DNA of 64,000 bases from Paenibacillus sp. FSL W8-0426 (GCF_037969725.1 NZ_CP150203.1:1504001-1568000); one strand, 5' to 3'; numbered from the stretch's first letter, positions 8,596 through 17,964 are shown. Translations and numbers: made by a program. The notes: generated from the sequence alone by a model not told the origin.

Positions 8596-9617
8596 CAAAC
8601 ATATTCGCGTTCGCTTCTTGGCCGATATGGACCGCCATGACGGGTGCCTGGGTGCTGCTGGCGGCATACATCGTCGATCGCTGCATCGGTGATCCTCGCT
8701 GGATTCCCCATCCGGTCATCGGCATGGGCAAAGGCATTACGGCTTTAGAACGATGGATCCGTGCTAAGGTTCATTCGGATCAAGGGCTCAAAAAGGCCGG
8801 ATTATGGTTCCCGATCGTGATTGCCGGCGGCGCTTTTATTTTGACATGGTTGCTGCTCATCGTACTGGGCCTGATCCATCCGCTGCTTGCCGTTTTGGCT
8901 GAAATCCTGTTGATAGCGACCACCATTGCCTCCAAAGGATTGAAGGATGCAGGCATGGAGGTTTATCGCCATTTGGCACAAGGCGACCTTCCGGGAGCCA
9001 GACGTTCGCTCGGCATGATCGTGGGCAGGGATACCGAGCATCTGGAGGAACCGGAGATCGTGCGCGGGACGGTGGAGACGGTGGCCGAAAACATCGTCGA
9101 TGCCATCGTCTCCCCGCTGTTCTATGCGCTGCTCGGCGGAGCTCCGCTAGCTATGGCCTACCGTGCGGTCAACACGCTGGATTCGATGGTCGGTTACAAA
9201 AACGAGAAGTACCTGCATCTCGGCTGGGCCTCGGCACGTCTTGACGATTGGGCCAACTGGATTCCGGCGCGGATCACGGCCTTATTGCTCATCGCGGGTG
9301 CCTGGGTCATGAAGCTGGATGCAAGGCAGTCGGCACGCATGGTCTCCAGGGATGCACGATTGCATCCAAGTCCGAACAGCGGGTTTCCCGAGTCGGCTGT
9401 CGCCGGGGCGCTCGGCATTCGGCTTGGCGGGCACAATGTTTACCATGGCGTAGCTTCATTTCGTGCATATATGGGTGAGCCCACTCGTCCAATGGAGGCC
9501 GAAGACATCGTGCGCACGTCGCGCTTAATGTTCTGGTCGGCCGGATCGTTCGTACTGCTCTGCATCTTGGTGAATCTTCTGGTTTGGTTCTGCGGAGGCT
9601 CGTTGTTATGGACATGA
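8592..9617 (+). CDS. cbiB: Adenosylcobinamide-phosphate synthase CbiB
   Basis: 341-residue membrane protein. Typical CbiB blocks are DRCIGDPRWIPHPVIGMGKGI at the N-terminus, VAENIVDAIVSPLFYALLGG in the middle and HPSPNSGFPESAVAGALGIRLGG near residue 270. It joins aminopropanol phosphate (from CobD) to adenosylcobyric acid (from CbiZ or CobQ). About five hydrophobic helices are seen. The start at 8592 follows AGGAGGGGG and overlaps the cbiZ stop; a longer frame to 8562 lies inside cbiZ and is not needed. Confidence 0.92.
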   Translation: MTNIFAFASWPIWTAMTGAWVLLAAYIVDRCIGDPRWIPHPVIGMGKGITALERWIRAKVHSDQGLKKAGLWFPIVIAGGAFILTWLLLIVLGLIHPLLAVLAEILLIATTIASKGLKDAGMEVYRHLAQGDLPGARRSLGMIVGRDTEHLEEPEIVRGTVETVAENIVDAIVSPLFYALLGGAPLAMAYRAVNTLDSMVGYKNEKYLHLGWASARLDDWANWIPARITALLLIAGAWVMKLDARQSARMVSRDARLHPSPNSGFPESAVAGALGIRLGGHNVYHGVASFRAYMGEPTRPMEAEDIVRTSRLMFWSAGSFVLLCILVNLLVWFCGGSLLWT

Positions 9618-10300
9618 TGACAAGACGGGGAGAACCACAAGATGAGCAAGGGACATACGATGGATGGGAAAAAGAATTATGGTTGGTTCGTCATGGCACG
9701 ACGGCATGGAACACGGAAAAGAGGTACCTTGGGCATACCGATATCGGTTTGCAGCCTGAAGCGGAGCAGGAATTGGCCTCACTGCGCGTGCAGTTGGGCG
9801 GCATCGAGTGGAGAGCGGTCCATAGCAGCGATCTGCTTCGCTGCCGTCAGACGCTGGAACGGATCGCGCCCTTGCACGCAGGGCAAGCCCACATGGACTC
9901 CCGGCTGAGAGAAATCCATTTTGGCGAATGGGAAGGGCGTACCTATGAGGAACTCAAGCATTTGGCCCGTTACCGGGAATGGATCGATTCACCGCAAACG
10001 GTAACTCCGCCCGGCGGGGAATCGTGGTTATCGTTTGCGGCCCGGATTGATGATTTTTTGAATGAAGTAGTATGGACGGAACCTCGGGATGAGAGAACTA
10101 GCGATTCAACAACAGCGCAGACGAAAGAACTGGTCATTGCGCATGGCGGGGTCATTCGTTACATGCTGACTCGCCTGCTGCCAGGTCAGTCGTTCTGGGA
10201 CGTTTCGGTCATTCCGGGGCAAGCGATCCGGCTTCAATTGGAACGTTCGCCTGACGGGTGGAAGGCGATCCGTCTTTCTTTTCCCGAAATCGGGTTGTAA
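9608..10300 (+). CDS. cobC: Histidine phosphatase, likely alpha-ribazole phosphatase CobC
   Basis: 230 residues. The histidine phosphatase signature LVRHGTTAWN holds the catalytic His near residue 28; the second His is in IAHGGVIRYML, and the acid region is LREIHFGEWEGRTYEEL. CobC removes phosphate from alpha-ribazole 5'-phosphate or adenosylcobalamin 5'-phosphate, the last step of nucleotide-loop assembly. GGAGG lies 9 bases before the ATG at 9608, which overlaps the cbiB stop. Histidine phosphatases are hard to assign one by one; the operon makes CobC the best call. Confidence 0.85.
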   Translation: MDMMTRRGEPQDEQGTYDGWEKELWLVRHGTTAWNTEKRYLGHTDIGLQPEAEQELASLRVQLGGIEWRAVHSSDLLRCRQTLERIAPLHAGQAHMDSRLREIHFGEWEGRTYEELKHLARYREWIDSPQTVTPPGGESWLSFAARIDDFLNEVVWTEPRDERTSDSTTAQTKELVIAHGGVIRYMLTRLLPGQSFWDVSVIPGQAIRLQLERSPDGWKAIRLSFPEIGL

Positions 10301-10424
10301 GCACGGTCGATATCACCTATAATCACAACAGAAGTGTGGCTTCGGTACAAGCATCGTTTCAAGAGCTGGCGAAGGCGTTCGGCAGCAGATGCACACCCAC
10401 TTGAATGGTGATGCAATATCAACG

Positions 10425-10580
10425 ACCATGGGACCCGTTACTCCCGAAAATCACGGCGTCCGTTCGGACGATCCGGAGAGGGCAAACGGGTAAAACAGGG
10501 GAAGCCGGTGCAAATCCGGCACGGTCCCGCCACTGTAATCCAGCCGATTCGGCGTGGAAAGTCAGGTTGCCTGCCCAGGG
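10425..10580 (+). ncRNA. Cobalamin riboswitch
   Basis: The conserved core is seen in order: AACAGGGGAAGCCGGTGC, AAATCCGGCACGG, then the B12-box part CCCGCCACTGTAA at 10526-10538, and the closing segment AGTCAGGTTGCCTGCC at 10560-10575. An outer stem pairs ACCCGTT (10433-10439) with AACGGGT (10485-10491). It senses adenosylcobalamin and here controls btuF and genes behind it; it sits after cobC rather than before the first gene, so the first four genes have separate control. Boundaries are approximate. Confidence 0.93.
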
Positions 10581-10684
10581 CGTTTAACCATCGGTGTTCC
10601 TTCGAGGAAAGGACAGCGTTTCGGGCAATGCTCCATGCATGCGGCCTTGTGCTGTCGTGCGCGGATCGCCATATGCGAGACGTT

Positions 10685-10722
10685 ATCCCTGATCCTGATC
10701 GCAAGGATCGGGGATTTTTTTT
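10685..10722 (+). terminator. Expression-platform terminator of the cobalamin riboswitch
   Basis: A 12-bp stem (ATCCCTGATCCT at 10685-10696 with AGGATCGGGGAT at 10704-10715, one G-U pair) runs into eight T residues. Placed between aptamer and btuF, it fits transcription attenuation when cobalamin is bound. Confidence 0.88.
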
Positions 10723-10806
10723 CAAGAAACGGCCATTCAAGGGACAGACACGGGCGGAAGCACAGTCTTCGATCTACCAAACACAGAAAAAGGGGAGAAT
10801 CCAATC

Positions 10807-11805
10807 ATGAGATTCACGACATGGAAAGGCATGGCGTCCCTGCTGAGCGCAGCGATGCTGACATTCGCTCTCGCAGGATGCGGAGCGGCAACAACGAACA
10901 ACGAAGGAGGCGCAGGCACGCAGCAGCCGGCACAGGGGCAATCCCAGGAACAGGCGCAGACGGACCTTAAAACGCAGTATCCGCTCACGGTGACCGATGC
11001 AACGGGCGAGTCGTTTACGTTTGAAAAGGCGCCGACAAAGATCGTCTCCGTATCGCCAGCCGAAACGGAATCGCTGTTCGCGCTCGGATTGGACGAGCAG
11101 ATCGTGGGCGTATCCGATTTCGACGATTATCCGGAAGCAGCGACGACAAAACCGAAGATGGGCGGCGTGTCCAAGCCGAACGAAGAGTCGATCATTGCAG
11201 CGGATGCCGATCTCGTGGTAACGGGGATTTCGATGAGCGAGGAAGCCGTGAAAAAGCTGCGCGACTTGGGTATCACCATTTTCAAAACAGACCCGAAATC
11301 GGTCGATGACGTAATCAACAACATCGAAACGTTCGGCAAAATTACGGACCGTCAGGCAGAAGCCCAGAAATTGGCCGCACAGATGAAACAAGATGTGGCT
11401 GACGTGACGGAAGCGGTCAAATCGGTGAAACCGGAAGACAAGAAAAAAGTGTACGTGGAGTTCTCCCCAGGCTGGACTGTGGGCAAGGGAGAGTTCATGG
11501 ATGAAATCATCACGCTTTCCGGTGCTACGAACGTCGCTTCCGACATGACAGGCTGGAATGAAATCAACGAAGAAAACATCATCGCCGCCAATCCGGATGT
11601 GATTTTGTACGCGGACGACGTGGTGGAAGACTCCAAAACACTGGATCAAATCATCAAGGCCCGCAGCGGTTGGGATCAAATTACAGCCGTCAAAAACGAT
11701 CAGGTCATCGGTTTGGATGCCAACCTGCTGACTCGTCCAGGTCCTCGCGTGACCCAAGGTTTGAAGGAAGTGGCCAAGGCGGTCTATCCTGACTTGTTCC
11801 AATGA
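10807..11805 (+). CDS. btuF: Cobalamin ABC transporter substrate-binding lipoprotein
   Basis: 332 residues with a lipoprotein signal: charged start, hydrophobic stretch and lipobox LAGC with Cys25 as the lipid anchor. A low-complexity Gln/Ala/Thr linker follows, then a periplasmic-binding domain of the FecB/BtuF type (PTKIVSVSPAETESLFALGLDEQIVGVSDF, then VVTGISMSEEAVKKLRDLGI). It captures corrinoids outside the membrane for BtuC. The gene follows the riboswitch directly and overlaps btuC by 4 bases, so cobalamin as ligand is supported by context. AAAAGGGGAG precedes the ATG. Confidence 0.93.
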   Translation: MRFTTWKGMASLLSAAMLTFALAGCGAATTNNEGGAGTQQPAQGQSQEQAQTDLKTQYPLTVTDATGESFTFEKAPTKIVSVSPAETESLFALGLDEQIVGVSDFDDYPEAATTKPKMGGVSKPNEESIIAADADLVVTGISMSEEAVKKLRDLGITIFKTDPKSVDDVINNIETFGKITDRQAEAQKLAAQMKQDVADVTEAVKSVKPEDKKKVYVEFSPGWTVGKGEFMDEIITLSGATNVASDMTGWNEINEENIIAANPDVILYADDVVEDSKTLDQIIKARSGWDQITAVKNDQVIGLDANLLTRPGPRVTQGLKEVAKAVYPDLFQ

Positions 11806-12848
11806 GCCGCAAACTTGCAGTGTACGGCACAGCAGGCATGGTGCTGCTTGTCCTGACCGTGCTGATCTGCACCGGCATCGGCTCGGTCTCGCTGCCGATC
11901 CGGCATATTGCAGGTATTATTCTGCATCACGTTCCATGGCTGGGTGACCGGATCGTTCCGGATTGGACGACTGCAGCGGAACAGATCATATGGAAGGTAC
12001 GCCTTCCGAGGGTGCTGCTCGCTGTTCTCGTCGGCGCAGCATTAGCCGTGGCCGGCGCTGGATTTCAGGGCGTACTGCGCAACCCGCTGGCCGACCCGTT
12101 CACCCTTGGCGTATCGTCCGGAGCGTCGGTGGGGGCAGCCGTGTTGATCTTTTTCGGCCTGCAATATGCGCTGATCGGCGTCTGGACGCTGCCGTTGGTT
12201 GCTTTCGTGACCGGAGTGCTGACATTGTGGTTTGTGCTGGCTTTGGCGCGCGAAGGCCGCAAAATCCCGACGCACAGCCTCATTCTTGCCGGCGTGGTGA
12301 TGCAGAGTTTCCTGGGAGCGGTCGTATCCTTCCTGTCCACCATGTCCAAACAAACGATTAACGAAATTATATATTGGACGATGGGAAGTCTGGCACTGCG
12401 TGGATGGTCGTATACGGCCATCCTTTTCCCATATTTCCTGCTTGGTTTGCTCGTGCTGTGGAGCCAAGCTCGTTCATTGAACATTTTGGCGCTGGGCGAA
12501 AGACAGGCTGCCCACATCGGCGTTCGCGTCGACCGATTGAAGCTGACGGTGCTCGGCGTGGGTACGCTGCTGACGGCTGGGGCCGTCTCGGTGTCGGGCG
12601 TGATCGGTTTTGTCGGTTTGGTCATTCCGCATATGCTGCGGCTGATCGTCGGCCCGGATTACCGTCTGCTGGTGCCGCTCTCCGCCATAGGCGGTGCGAT
12701 CTTCATGGTATGGGCCGACACGATTGCCCGTTCCTTGCTGGCACCGACCGAGATTCCCCTCGGCGTCGTCACGGCATTTGTGGGAGCACCGTTCTTCGCC
12801 TACCTGCTGCACCGCAACAAAAAGCTGCAAAAGGGGATGATGCCGTGA
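11802..12848 (+). CDS. btuC: Cobalamin ABC transporter permease (FecCD family)
   Basis: 348 residues with about ten transmembrane helices of the FecCD/BtuC fold. Landmarks are RLPRVLLAVLVGAALAVAGAGFQGVLRNPLADPFTLGVSSGAS and, near residue 260, GVIGFVGLVIPHMLRLIVGPDYRLLVP, the loop that contacts the ATPase. It forms the dimeric membrane channel for corrinoid import. ATGA overlap with btuF and GTGA overlap with btuD indicate coupled translation. Confidence 0.93.
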   Translation: MSRKLAVYGTAGMVLLVLTVLICTGIGSVSLPIRHIAGIILHHVPWLGDRIVPDWTTAAEQIIWKVRLPRVLLAVLVGAALAVAGAGFQGVLRNPLADPFTLGVSSGASVGAAVLIFFGLQYALIGVWTLPLVAFVTGVLTLWFVLALAREGRKIPTHSLILAGVVMQSFLGAVVSFLSTMSKQTINEIIYWTMGSLALRGWSYTAILFPYFLLGLLVLWSQARSLNILALGERQAAHIGVRVDRLKLTVLGVGTLLTAGAVSVSGVIGFVGLVIPHMLRLIVGPDYRLLVPLSAIGGAIFMVWADTIARSLLAPTEIPLGVVTAFVGAPFFAYLLHRNKKLQKGMMP

Positions 12849-13642
12849 GCGGGAACCAATCTCTGATCGAAGTGAAGGGCGCAAGCAAAAGCTATGGCTC
12901 CCATCATGCCCTGCATGACGTGAACTGGAGCGTCCAGGAAGGGGAATGGTGGGGCGTGGTCGGTCCGAATGGCAGCGGCAAATCCACTCTACTGCAGTTG
13001 GTGGCTGGAACCGAACGCGCGAATGCGGGCAGCATCCTGTTGGAAGGGAAAAGCATTGCTTCGTACGGTCGCAAAGAGCTGTCGCGCATGATTGCGGTAC
13101 TGCAGCAGGACGGGCTGCCCTCGATCTCGTATCCTGTAAGGGATGTGGTGGAGATGGGGAGGTACCCCTACCAGAACTGGATGGGACGCGATTCGGCGGA
13201 TGGGGAGGCCATCGTGGAACGCGTGCTTGCTGAGCTGGAGCTGACGGAACTGGCGGATCGTCCGCTGAACGCACTCAGCGGGGGACAGCGGCAGCGGGTA
13301 GCGCTGGCCAAAGTGATGGCACAGGAACCGCGGCTGCTGCTGCTGGACGAACCGACGACATTTCTGGATATCCAGTACCAGCTGCAATTCATGGAATTGC
13401 TGTCTGCATGGCGTAAACGGAATCGCATTACCATCGTGGCCGTGCTGCATGATTTGAATCTGGCGGCACAGTTTTGCGATCATATGCTGGCATTGCGTGA
13501 TGGAGCATGTGCCGGAGCAGGAACGCCTGAAGCGCTGATGACGGAAGATCACATCCGGAAGCTGTTTAGGGTCGATCCGGCGATGGTCCGGCATCCTGAC
13601 AGCGGTCTGCCTCAATTGCTGCTGCGTCGTAAACCAGAGTAG
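12845..13642 (+). CDS. btuD: Cobalamin ABC transporter ATP-binding protein
   Basis: 265 residues of the FecE/BtuD ATPase type. Walker A is GPNGSGKST (about residue 40), the signature LSGGQRQR, Walker B LLLLDEPT and the switch His in AVLHDLNLA. It powers import through BtuC. The GTG at 12845 overlaps the btuC stop and has AAAAGGGG upstream; the same frame stays open far into btuC but that part is a shadow. Confidence 0.93.
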   Translation: MSGNQSLIEVKGASKSYGSHHALHDVNWSVQEGEWWGVVGPNGSGKSTLLQLVAGTERANAGSILLEGKSIASYGRKELSRMIAVLQQDGLPSISYPVRDVVEMGRYPYQNWMGRDSADGEAIVERVLAELELTELADRPLNALSGGQRQRVALAKVMAQEPRLLLLDEPTTFLDIQYQLQFMELLSAWRKRNRITIVAVLHDLNLAAQFCDHMLALRDGACAGAGTPEALMTEDHIRKLFRVDPAMVRHPDSGLPQLLLRRKPE

Positions 13643-13708
13643 CATCATTGCAATTATAGTCGGGCTGTCATGGTCCTAATTCTAGTATAGAAGGAAGTGC
13701 TGGATGGA

Positions 13709-14794
13709 ATGGAAAACGAACAGCTGCTGATGCAGCTCATCAATAACATCAAAGGGATTGACGCTCAAGCGGCCGCAAAAGCATCAGCTCATGTGGATAT
13801 GCTGACGAAGCCGCCGGGAAGCTTGGGCAAACTGGAGGAACTGGTCATTCGGCTCGCTGGCATGACAGGTGAGGTGCGCCCTTCGTTTGAACGCAGATCC
13901 GTCATCGTTATGGCTGCCGATCATGGCGTTGTCGAGGAAGGCATCAGTGCGTTTCCGGCAGAGGTGACGCCGCAGATGGTGATGAATTTTTTGGCGGGCG
14001 GAGCGGCGGTGAACGTGCTCTCGCGCCATGCCGGTGCGGAAGTCGTGTGCGTTGACATTGGCGTGAATGCAGACCTGAAACATCCGGGTCTCGTTTCGCG
14101 GAACATTCGCAAAGGCACGGCCAATATGGCCAAAGGGGCAGCGATGACCCGCGAACAGGCCATTCAGGCCATCATCACGGGCGTGGACGTGGTCCATGCG
14201 GAGGTTGAAAAAGGCTCGCGTCTTTTCGTTACCGGCGAGATGGGCATCGGGAACACAACGGCCAGCGCGGCCGTTGTATGTGCCTTGACCGGCATTGCAC
14301 CTGCTGCGGCGGTAGGGCGCGGAACGGGCATGGATGATGCGGGCGTACTGCGCAAGGCGGCCGTGGTCGGGCAAGCGCTGAGCGTGAATGCGCCGAACGG
14401 CGACGATCCGCTCGACGTGCTCTCCAAAGTAGGCGGTTTGGAAATCGCCGGACTTGTCGGCGTGATTCTTGCGGCAGCCGCCCATGGCTGTCCGGTCGTC
14501 GTGGATGGCTTCATTTCTACGGCAGCCGCGCTGATCGCAAGCCGGTTGGCTCCGCTGAGCAAGGAGTACATGATCGCCTCCCATACATCCCACGAGAACG
14601 GGCATGCGGCCCTGCTGCGCGAATTGGATCTGAAGCCGATGCTGGACCTGGACATGCGGCTCGGCGAAGGCACCGGCGGCGTGCTCAGCCTGCACCTGAT
14701 CGATGCGGCGTGCCGTATCCTTAATGAGATGGCTACCTTTTCAAGCGCAGGCGTCTCGGACGGATCTTCAGCTCAAGGAGAGGGAACACGATGA
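13709..14794 (+). CDS. cobT: Nicotinate-nucleotide--dimethylbenzimidazole phosphoribosyltransferase
   Basis: 361 residues. Typical blocks are LTKPPGSLGKLEELVIRLAGM, VVMAADHGV-like IVMAADHGVVEEGISAFP and the catalytic segment LDMRLGEGTGG with Glu320 as general base. The enzyme makes alpha-ribazole 5'-phosphate from nicotinate mononucleotide and the lower-ligand base. The ATG at 13709 has GAAGGA 13 bases upstream; the GTG at 13697 opens the frame but is too close to that site. A 66-base gap separates it from btuD, so it may also have its own promoter. It overlaps cobU by 4 bases. Confidence 0.92.
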   Translation: MENEQLLMQLINNIKGIDAQAAAKASAHVDMLTKPPGSLGKLEELVIRLAGMTGEVRPSFERRSVIVMAADHGVVEEGISAFPAEVTPQMVMNFLAGGAAVNVLSRHAGAEVVCVDIGVNADLKHPGLVSRNIRKGTANMAKGAAMTREQAIQAIITGVDVVHAEVEKGSRLFVTGEMGIGNTTASAAVVCALTGIAPAAAVGRGTGMDDAGVLRKAAVVGQALSVNAPNGDDPLDVLSKVGGLEIAGLVGVILAAAAHGCPVVVDGFISTAAALIASRLAPLSKEYMIASHTSHENGHAALLRELDLKPMLDLDMRLGEGTGGVLSLHLIDAACRILNEMATFSSAGVSDGSSAQGEGTR

Positions 14795-15351
14795 GCGTTC
14801 TTGTGACAGGCGGCGCGAGAAGTGGCAAAAGCTCGTTTGCGGAGCGTCTCGTCATGCACCGCTCTTCGGAAGCTTGGTATGTCGCCACGGCTCAAGCCTA
14901 TGATGACGAGATGCGGGAACGCATCCGCATGCATCAGAAGCAACGCGAGGCTGCCGGGTATTTATGGCATACGGTGGAGGCGCCTCTGGATTTGCCCGAA
15001 TGGATCTCTCAGATGGGCCAGTCCCGTGCAGGTACTTCCGCGCCAACCGTGTTGGTGGATTGCCTGACGTTGTGGCTTTCGAATGAATTGCTCGCGCATG
15101 AGCATGATCCTGAATCAGTACTGCAAGCACGAATGGATGCCCTGGTAGAGGCGATTCGCGCGTATCCCGGCTTGCTTGTGCTGGTAACCAACGAAGTCGG
15201 CGACGGCATCGTGCCGGAGTATCCATTGGGACGAAGATACCGGGATCTGGCGGGCATATTGAATCAGCGGGTTGCCGCAATTTGCCGCGAGGTGTTCCTG
15301 GTTACCGTAGGTATTGCCGTTGAGTTGAAAAGCAGGGAGTACCGCTTATGA
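14791..15351 (+). CDS. cobU: Bifunctional adenosylcobinamide kinase/guanylyltransferase
   Basis: 186 residues, standard length. It opens with the P-loop VLVTGGARSGKSSFAERL; LVDCLTLWLSNEL is the Walker B-like segment and VTNEVGDGIVPEYPLGRRYRDLAG the family-specific loop. It phosphorylates adenosylcobinamide and then transfers GMP, producing AdoCbi-GDP for CobS. It overlaps both cobT and cobS by 4 bases. Confidence 0.93.
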   Translation: MSVLVTGGARSGKSSFAERLVMHRSSEAWYVATAQAYDDEMRERIRMHQKQREAAGYLWHTVEAPLDLPEWISQMGQSRAGTSAPTVLVDCLTLWLSNELLAHEHDPESVLQARMDALVEAIRAYPGLLVLVTNEVGDGIVPEYPLGRRYRDLAGILNQRVAAICREVFLVTVGIAVELKSREYRL

Positions 15352-16247
15352 GCAAAGGCAGCAGCGCCAATCCATATGGCAAAAAACAGGCGGCCGCCGC
15401 CGCTTTTCAGTTTCTGTCCCGTTTTCCAGTCCGGATGCAGCTTGATTTTGCTCCTCCTTTGTTAAGGGAAAGCGTGGTGTATTACCCGCTCGTCGGGGCG
15501 GCGATCGGCCTTGCCGTCTGGCTTGGCGGAGCCTTGTTCGGCACAGTGCTGCCGGCCCTGCCCGCCGCTGTGCTGACCTTGACGCTGTGGGTGTGGCTCA
15601 CTGGCGGATTGCATCTGGACGGCTGGATGGATACGGCGGACGGGCTGCTCAGTTATCGCAGCCGCGAACGCATGCTGGAGATCATGAAGGACAGCCGCGT
15701 CGGTGCCATGGGCGTCATTGCCTGCGTGCTGCTGTTGATGATGAAAGCGGCGCTGCTGGCCGATTTCATTGCCCAAGGCCGCTGGGCATACGTGCCGCTA
15801 TTGATTTTGCCCATGATTTGGAGCCGTTGGTTCATGGTATGTGCGATATCGGGCTGGCCGAATGCCCGTGCTGATGACGGCTTGGCCGCATTGTTTGCCG
15901 GCTTGGGCGAACGGAGAGAACTTCGGCGGGCAACGGCGCGTGCTGCTTGGCTAACCGTTGTGGCAGGTTTAATTGCGCTTGTCGCCGCGTGGTATACTCA
16001 GCCTCATCATGGCCTGATCGGTGGCGGCATGTCGGGACATTCGTGGTGGCTTTATCCGGTGCTCGCCGTCATGCTGTTGCCGCTGGCGTGTCATTTGCTC
16101 GGAAGATGGGTTGCCGGGCGGATCAGCGATCGGTTGGGCGGTTTGACCGGGGATACGTACGGAGCAATGAACGAATTGCTGGAGACGGCGCTGTTGATTG
16201 GGTTAAGCCTGCTGCAGGGCTTGTTCTGGGCTTCGTTTGCAAACTGA
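15348..16247 (+). CDS. cobS: Cobalamin-5'-phosphate synthase CobS
   Basis: 299-residue integral membrane protein, somewhat longer than the usual 250 or so because of an N-terminal polar stretch of about 15 residues and an extended loop near residue 220. The key acidic motif GGLHLDGWMDTADGL (about residue 84) and LEIMKDSRVGAMG, both typical of CobS, are present, and a conserved LGGLTGDTYGAMNE lies near the end. It joins AdoCbi-GDP with alpha-ribazole (phosphate). The stop is followed immediately by the cobQ frame. Confidence 0.92.
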   Translation: MSKGSSANPYGKKQAAAAAFQFLSRFPVRMQLDFAPPLLRESVVYYPLVGAAIGLAVWLGGALFGTVLPALPAAVLTLTLWVWLTGGLHLDGWMDTADGLLSYRSRERMLEIMKDSRVGAMGVIACVLLLMMKAALLADFIAQGRWAYVPLLILPMIWSRWFMVCAISGWPNARADDGLAALFAGLGERRELRRATARAAWLTVVAGLIALVAAWYTQPHHGLIGGGMSGHSWWLYPVLAVMLLPLACHLLGRWVAGRISDRLGGLTGDTYGAMNELLETALLIGLSLLQGLFWASFAN

Positions 16248-16277
16248 TTGATCATGATGAAAGCCGGGGTGGGAAAG

Positions 16278-17855
16278 ATGGTAGAAAAAGAGGTACATAC
16301 AGCGCCGGTCATCATGCTGCAGGGAACGGCCTCGGATGTGGGCAAAAGCGTCATTACGACGGCATTGTGCCGCATTTTCAAGCAGGACGGTTTCCGTCCG
16401 GCACCGTTCAAGTCGCAGAATATGGCGCTGAACTCTTATGTCACGCACGACGGCAAAGAGATCGGGCGGGCGCAGGGCGCGCAGGCCGAGGCTTGCGGAA
16501 TCGAAGCTACAACCGACATGAATCCGATTCTGATCAAGCCGGTTCGGGATATGCATTCCCAGATCGTGGTTCATGGCGTGCCTTTTGCGCAGATGAGCGC
16601 TTCGGATTATCGGCAGCACTTTTTGCCGGAAGCCAAGCGGACGGTGCTGGAGGCACTTGATCGCCTGCGGTCGGTTTACGACATTGTCGTGATGGAAGGC
16701 GCAGGCAGCCCGGCGGAAATCAACCTGAAGGACCGGGATATCGTCAACATGAATCTGGCAGGTTGGGCGGATGCCCCGGTCATCCTGATTTCGGATATCG
16801 ACCGCGGCGGCGTGTTTGCTTCGATCGTGGGCACGCTGGAATTGCTCGAGCCTCACGAAGTTCAGCGCATCAAAGGCTTTATCATCAACAAGTTCCGCGG
16901 CGATTTGTCCCTGCTGCAGCCGGGACTGGACTGGCTGGAAGAGCGGACAGGCATTCCGGTGCTCGGCGTGCTGCCTTACGTCAGGGACATTCAGATCGAG
17001 GCCGAGGATTCGGTGGTGCTCGATTCGCTGCGCCACGGCAAATCGGAGCACAAGGAACTGGATCTTGCAGTGATCCGTTATCCGCGCATTTCCAACTTTA
17101 CCGATTTTGATGCCTTGTCGAAAGAGCCGGACGTCAATGTCAGGTTCGTGACTTCTCCGGAGGAACTTGGACAGCCTGACGCGATCTTGTTGCCAGGCAC
17201 CAAAGACACGATTGGCGATCTGGAGTTTTTGCGCGAATCGGGTTTGGAGCAAGCCATTGCCCGTCACGTAACGCGCGAGCATGGACAGCTTGTAGGCATA
17301 TGCGGCGGGTACCAGATGCTGGGTGAGCATCTCAAGGACCCGTTCGCCGTTGAAGCGGGGCAGGTACAGGAAGCAAAGGGACTCGGATGGTTGCCGTTGT
17401 CGACCACGTTCCTCCAGCGGAAACAGACGGTAAGGGCAGCGGGACAGGTGCTGGAACAGCATCCCATTCGGCTTGCGAGCCATGAAAGTACGGATACCGC
17501 ATTGCCGGTTGAGGGGTATGAGATCCATATGGGTGTCACTGAATGCAACCGGCCTGATCAGGTCACCGCATTGTTTGAAATCCAACATGCCGACGGTCAA
17601 CCATTCATGGAGGGCTGGGGTACGAAGGACGGCAGAGTGTGGGGAACGTATCTTCACGGCCTGTTCGAGAGCGACCGCTTCCGGCGAGCCTGGCTGAACG
17701 GGCTGCGCGAAGCCAAAGGGCTCGAATCGCTGGAGAAGACCTATAGCGCCAGGGAGCAGAAGGAAAAGGAATTCGATCGGGTCGCAGACTCGGTGCGTTC
17801 GGCTTTGGACATGAAGCGGGTTTATGAAATCATGGGCATGGGAGAGAAGGCCTGA
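16278..17855 (+). CDS. cobQ: Cobyric acid synthase CobQ/CbiP
   Basis: 525 residues. N-terminal dethiobiotin-synthetase-like domain starts VIMLQGTASDVGKSVITTALCR (P-loop) and includes FKSQNMALNSYVT; the C-terminal glutamine amidotransferase domain carries Cys342 in GICGGYQMLG and a His in THLHGLFES-like GTYLHGLFES. It amidates four side chains of adenosylcobyrinic a,c-diamide to give cobyric acid. The frame is open from a TTG at 16248; the ATG at 16278 after GGGGTGGGAAAG is preferred. Its substrate comes from de novo corrin synthesis, whose genes are not in this window. Confidence 0.93.
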   Translation: MVEKEVHTAPVIMLQGTASDVGKSVITTALCRIFKQDGFRPAPFKSQNMALNSYVTHDGKEIGRAQGAQAEACGIEATTDMNPILIKPVRDMHSQIVVHGVPFAQMSASDYRQHFLPEAKRTVLEALDRLRSVYDIVVMEGAGSPAEINLKDRDIVNMNLAGWADAPVILISDIDRGGVFASIVGTLELLEPHEVQRIKGFIINKFRGDLSLLQPGLDWLEERTGIPVLGVLPYVRDIQIEAEDSVVLDSLRHGKSEHKELDLAVIRYPRISNFTDFDALSKEPDVNVRFVTSPEELGQPDAILLPGTKDTIGDLEFLRESGLEQAIARHVTREHGQLVGICGGYQMLGEHLKDPFAVEAGQVQEAKGLGWLPLSTTFLQRKQTVRAAGQVLEQHPIRLASHESTDTALPVEGYEIHMGVTECNRPDQVTALFEIQHADGQPFMEGWGTKDGRVWGTYLHGLFESDRFRRAWLNGLREAKGLESLEKTYSAREQKEKEFDRVADSVRSALDMKRVYEIMGMGEKA

Positions 17856-17906
17856 CTGGTTGAAGATCGGTGCATGATCATTTTCTCGCAATCATAACGG
17901 CATGAA

Positions 17907-17964
17907 AAACACCCCCATAGGTGGCGCTGCCTTGTACCGGCAAGCGGCTCCCATGGGGGTGTTT
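17907..17964. terminator. Terminator at the end of the cobalamin cluster
   Basis: A 12-bp perfect stem (AAACACCCCCAT at 17907-17918, ATGGGGGTGTTT at 17953-17964) with an inner GC-rich hairpin lies between cobQ and the convergent chemoreceptor gene. Confidence 0.75.

Noticed and set aside
16203..17891. 562-residue open frame on the minus strand opposite cobQ
   Set aside because: It is antisense to a clear CobQ protein, has no known motif and is His/Arg-rich as expected for a shadow frame in GC-rich DNA.
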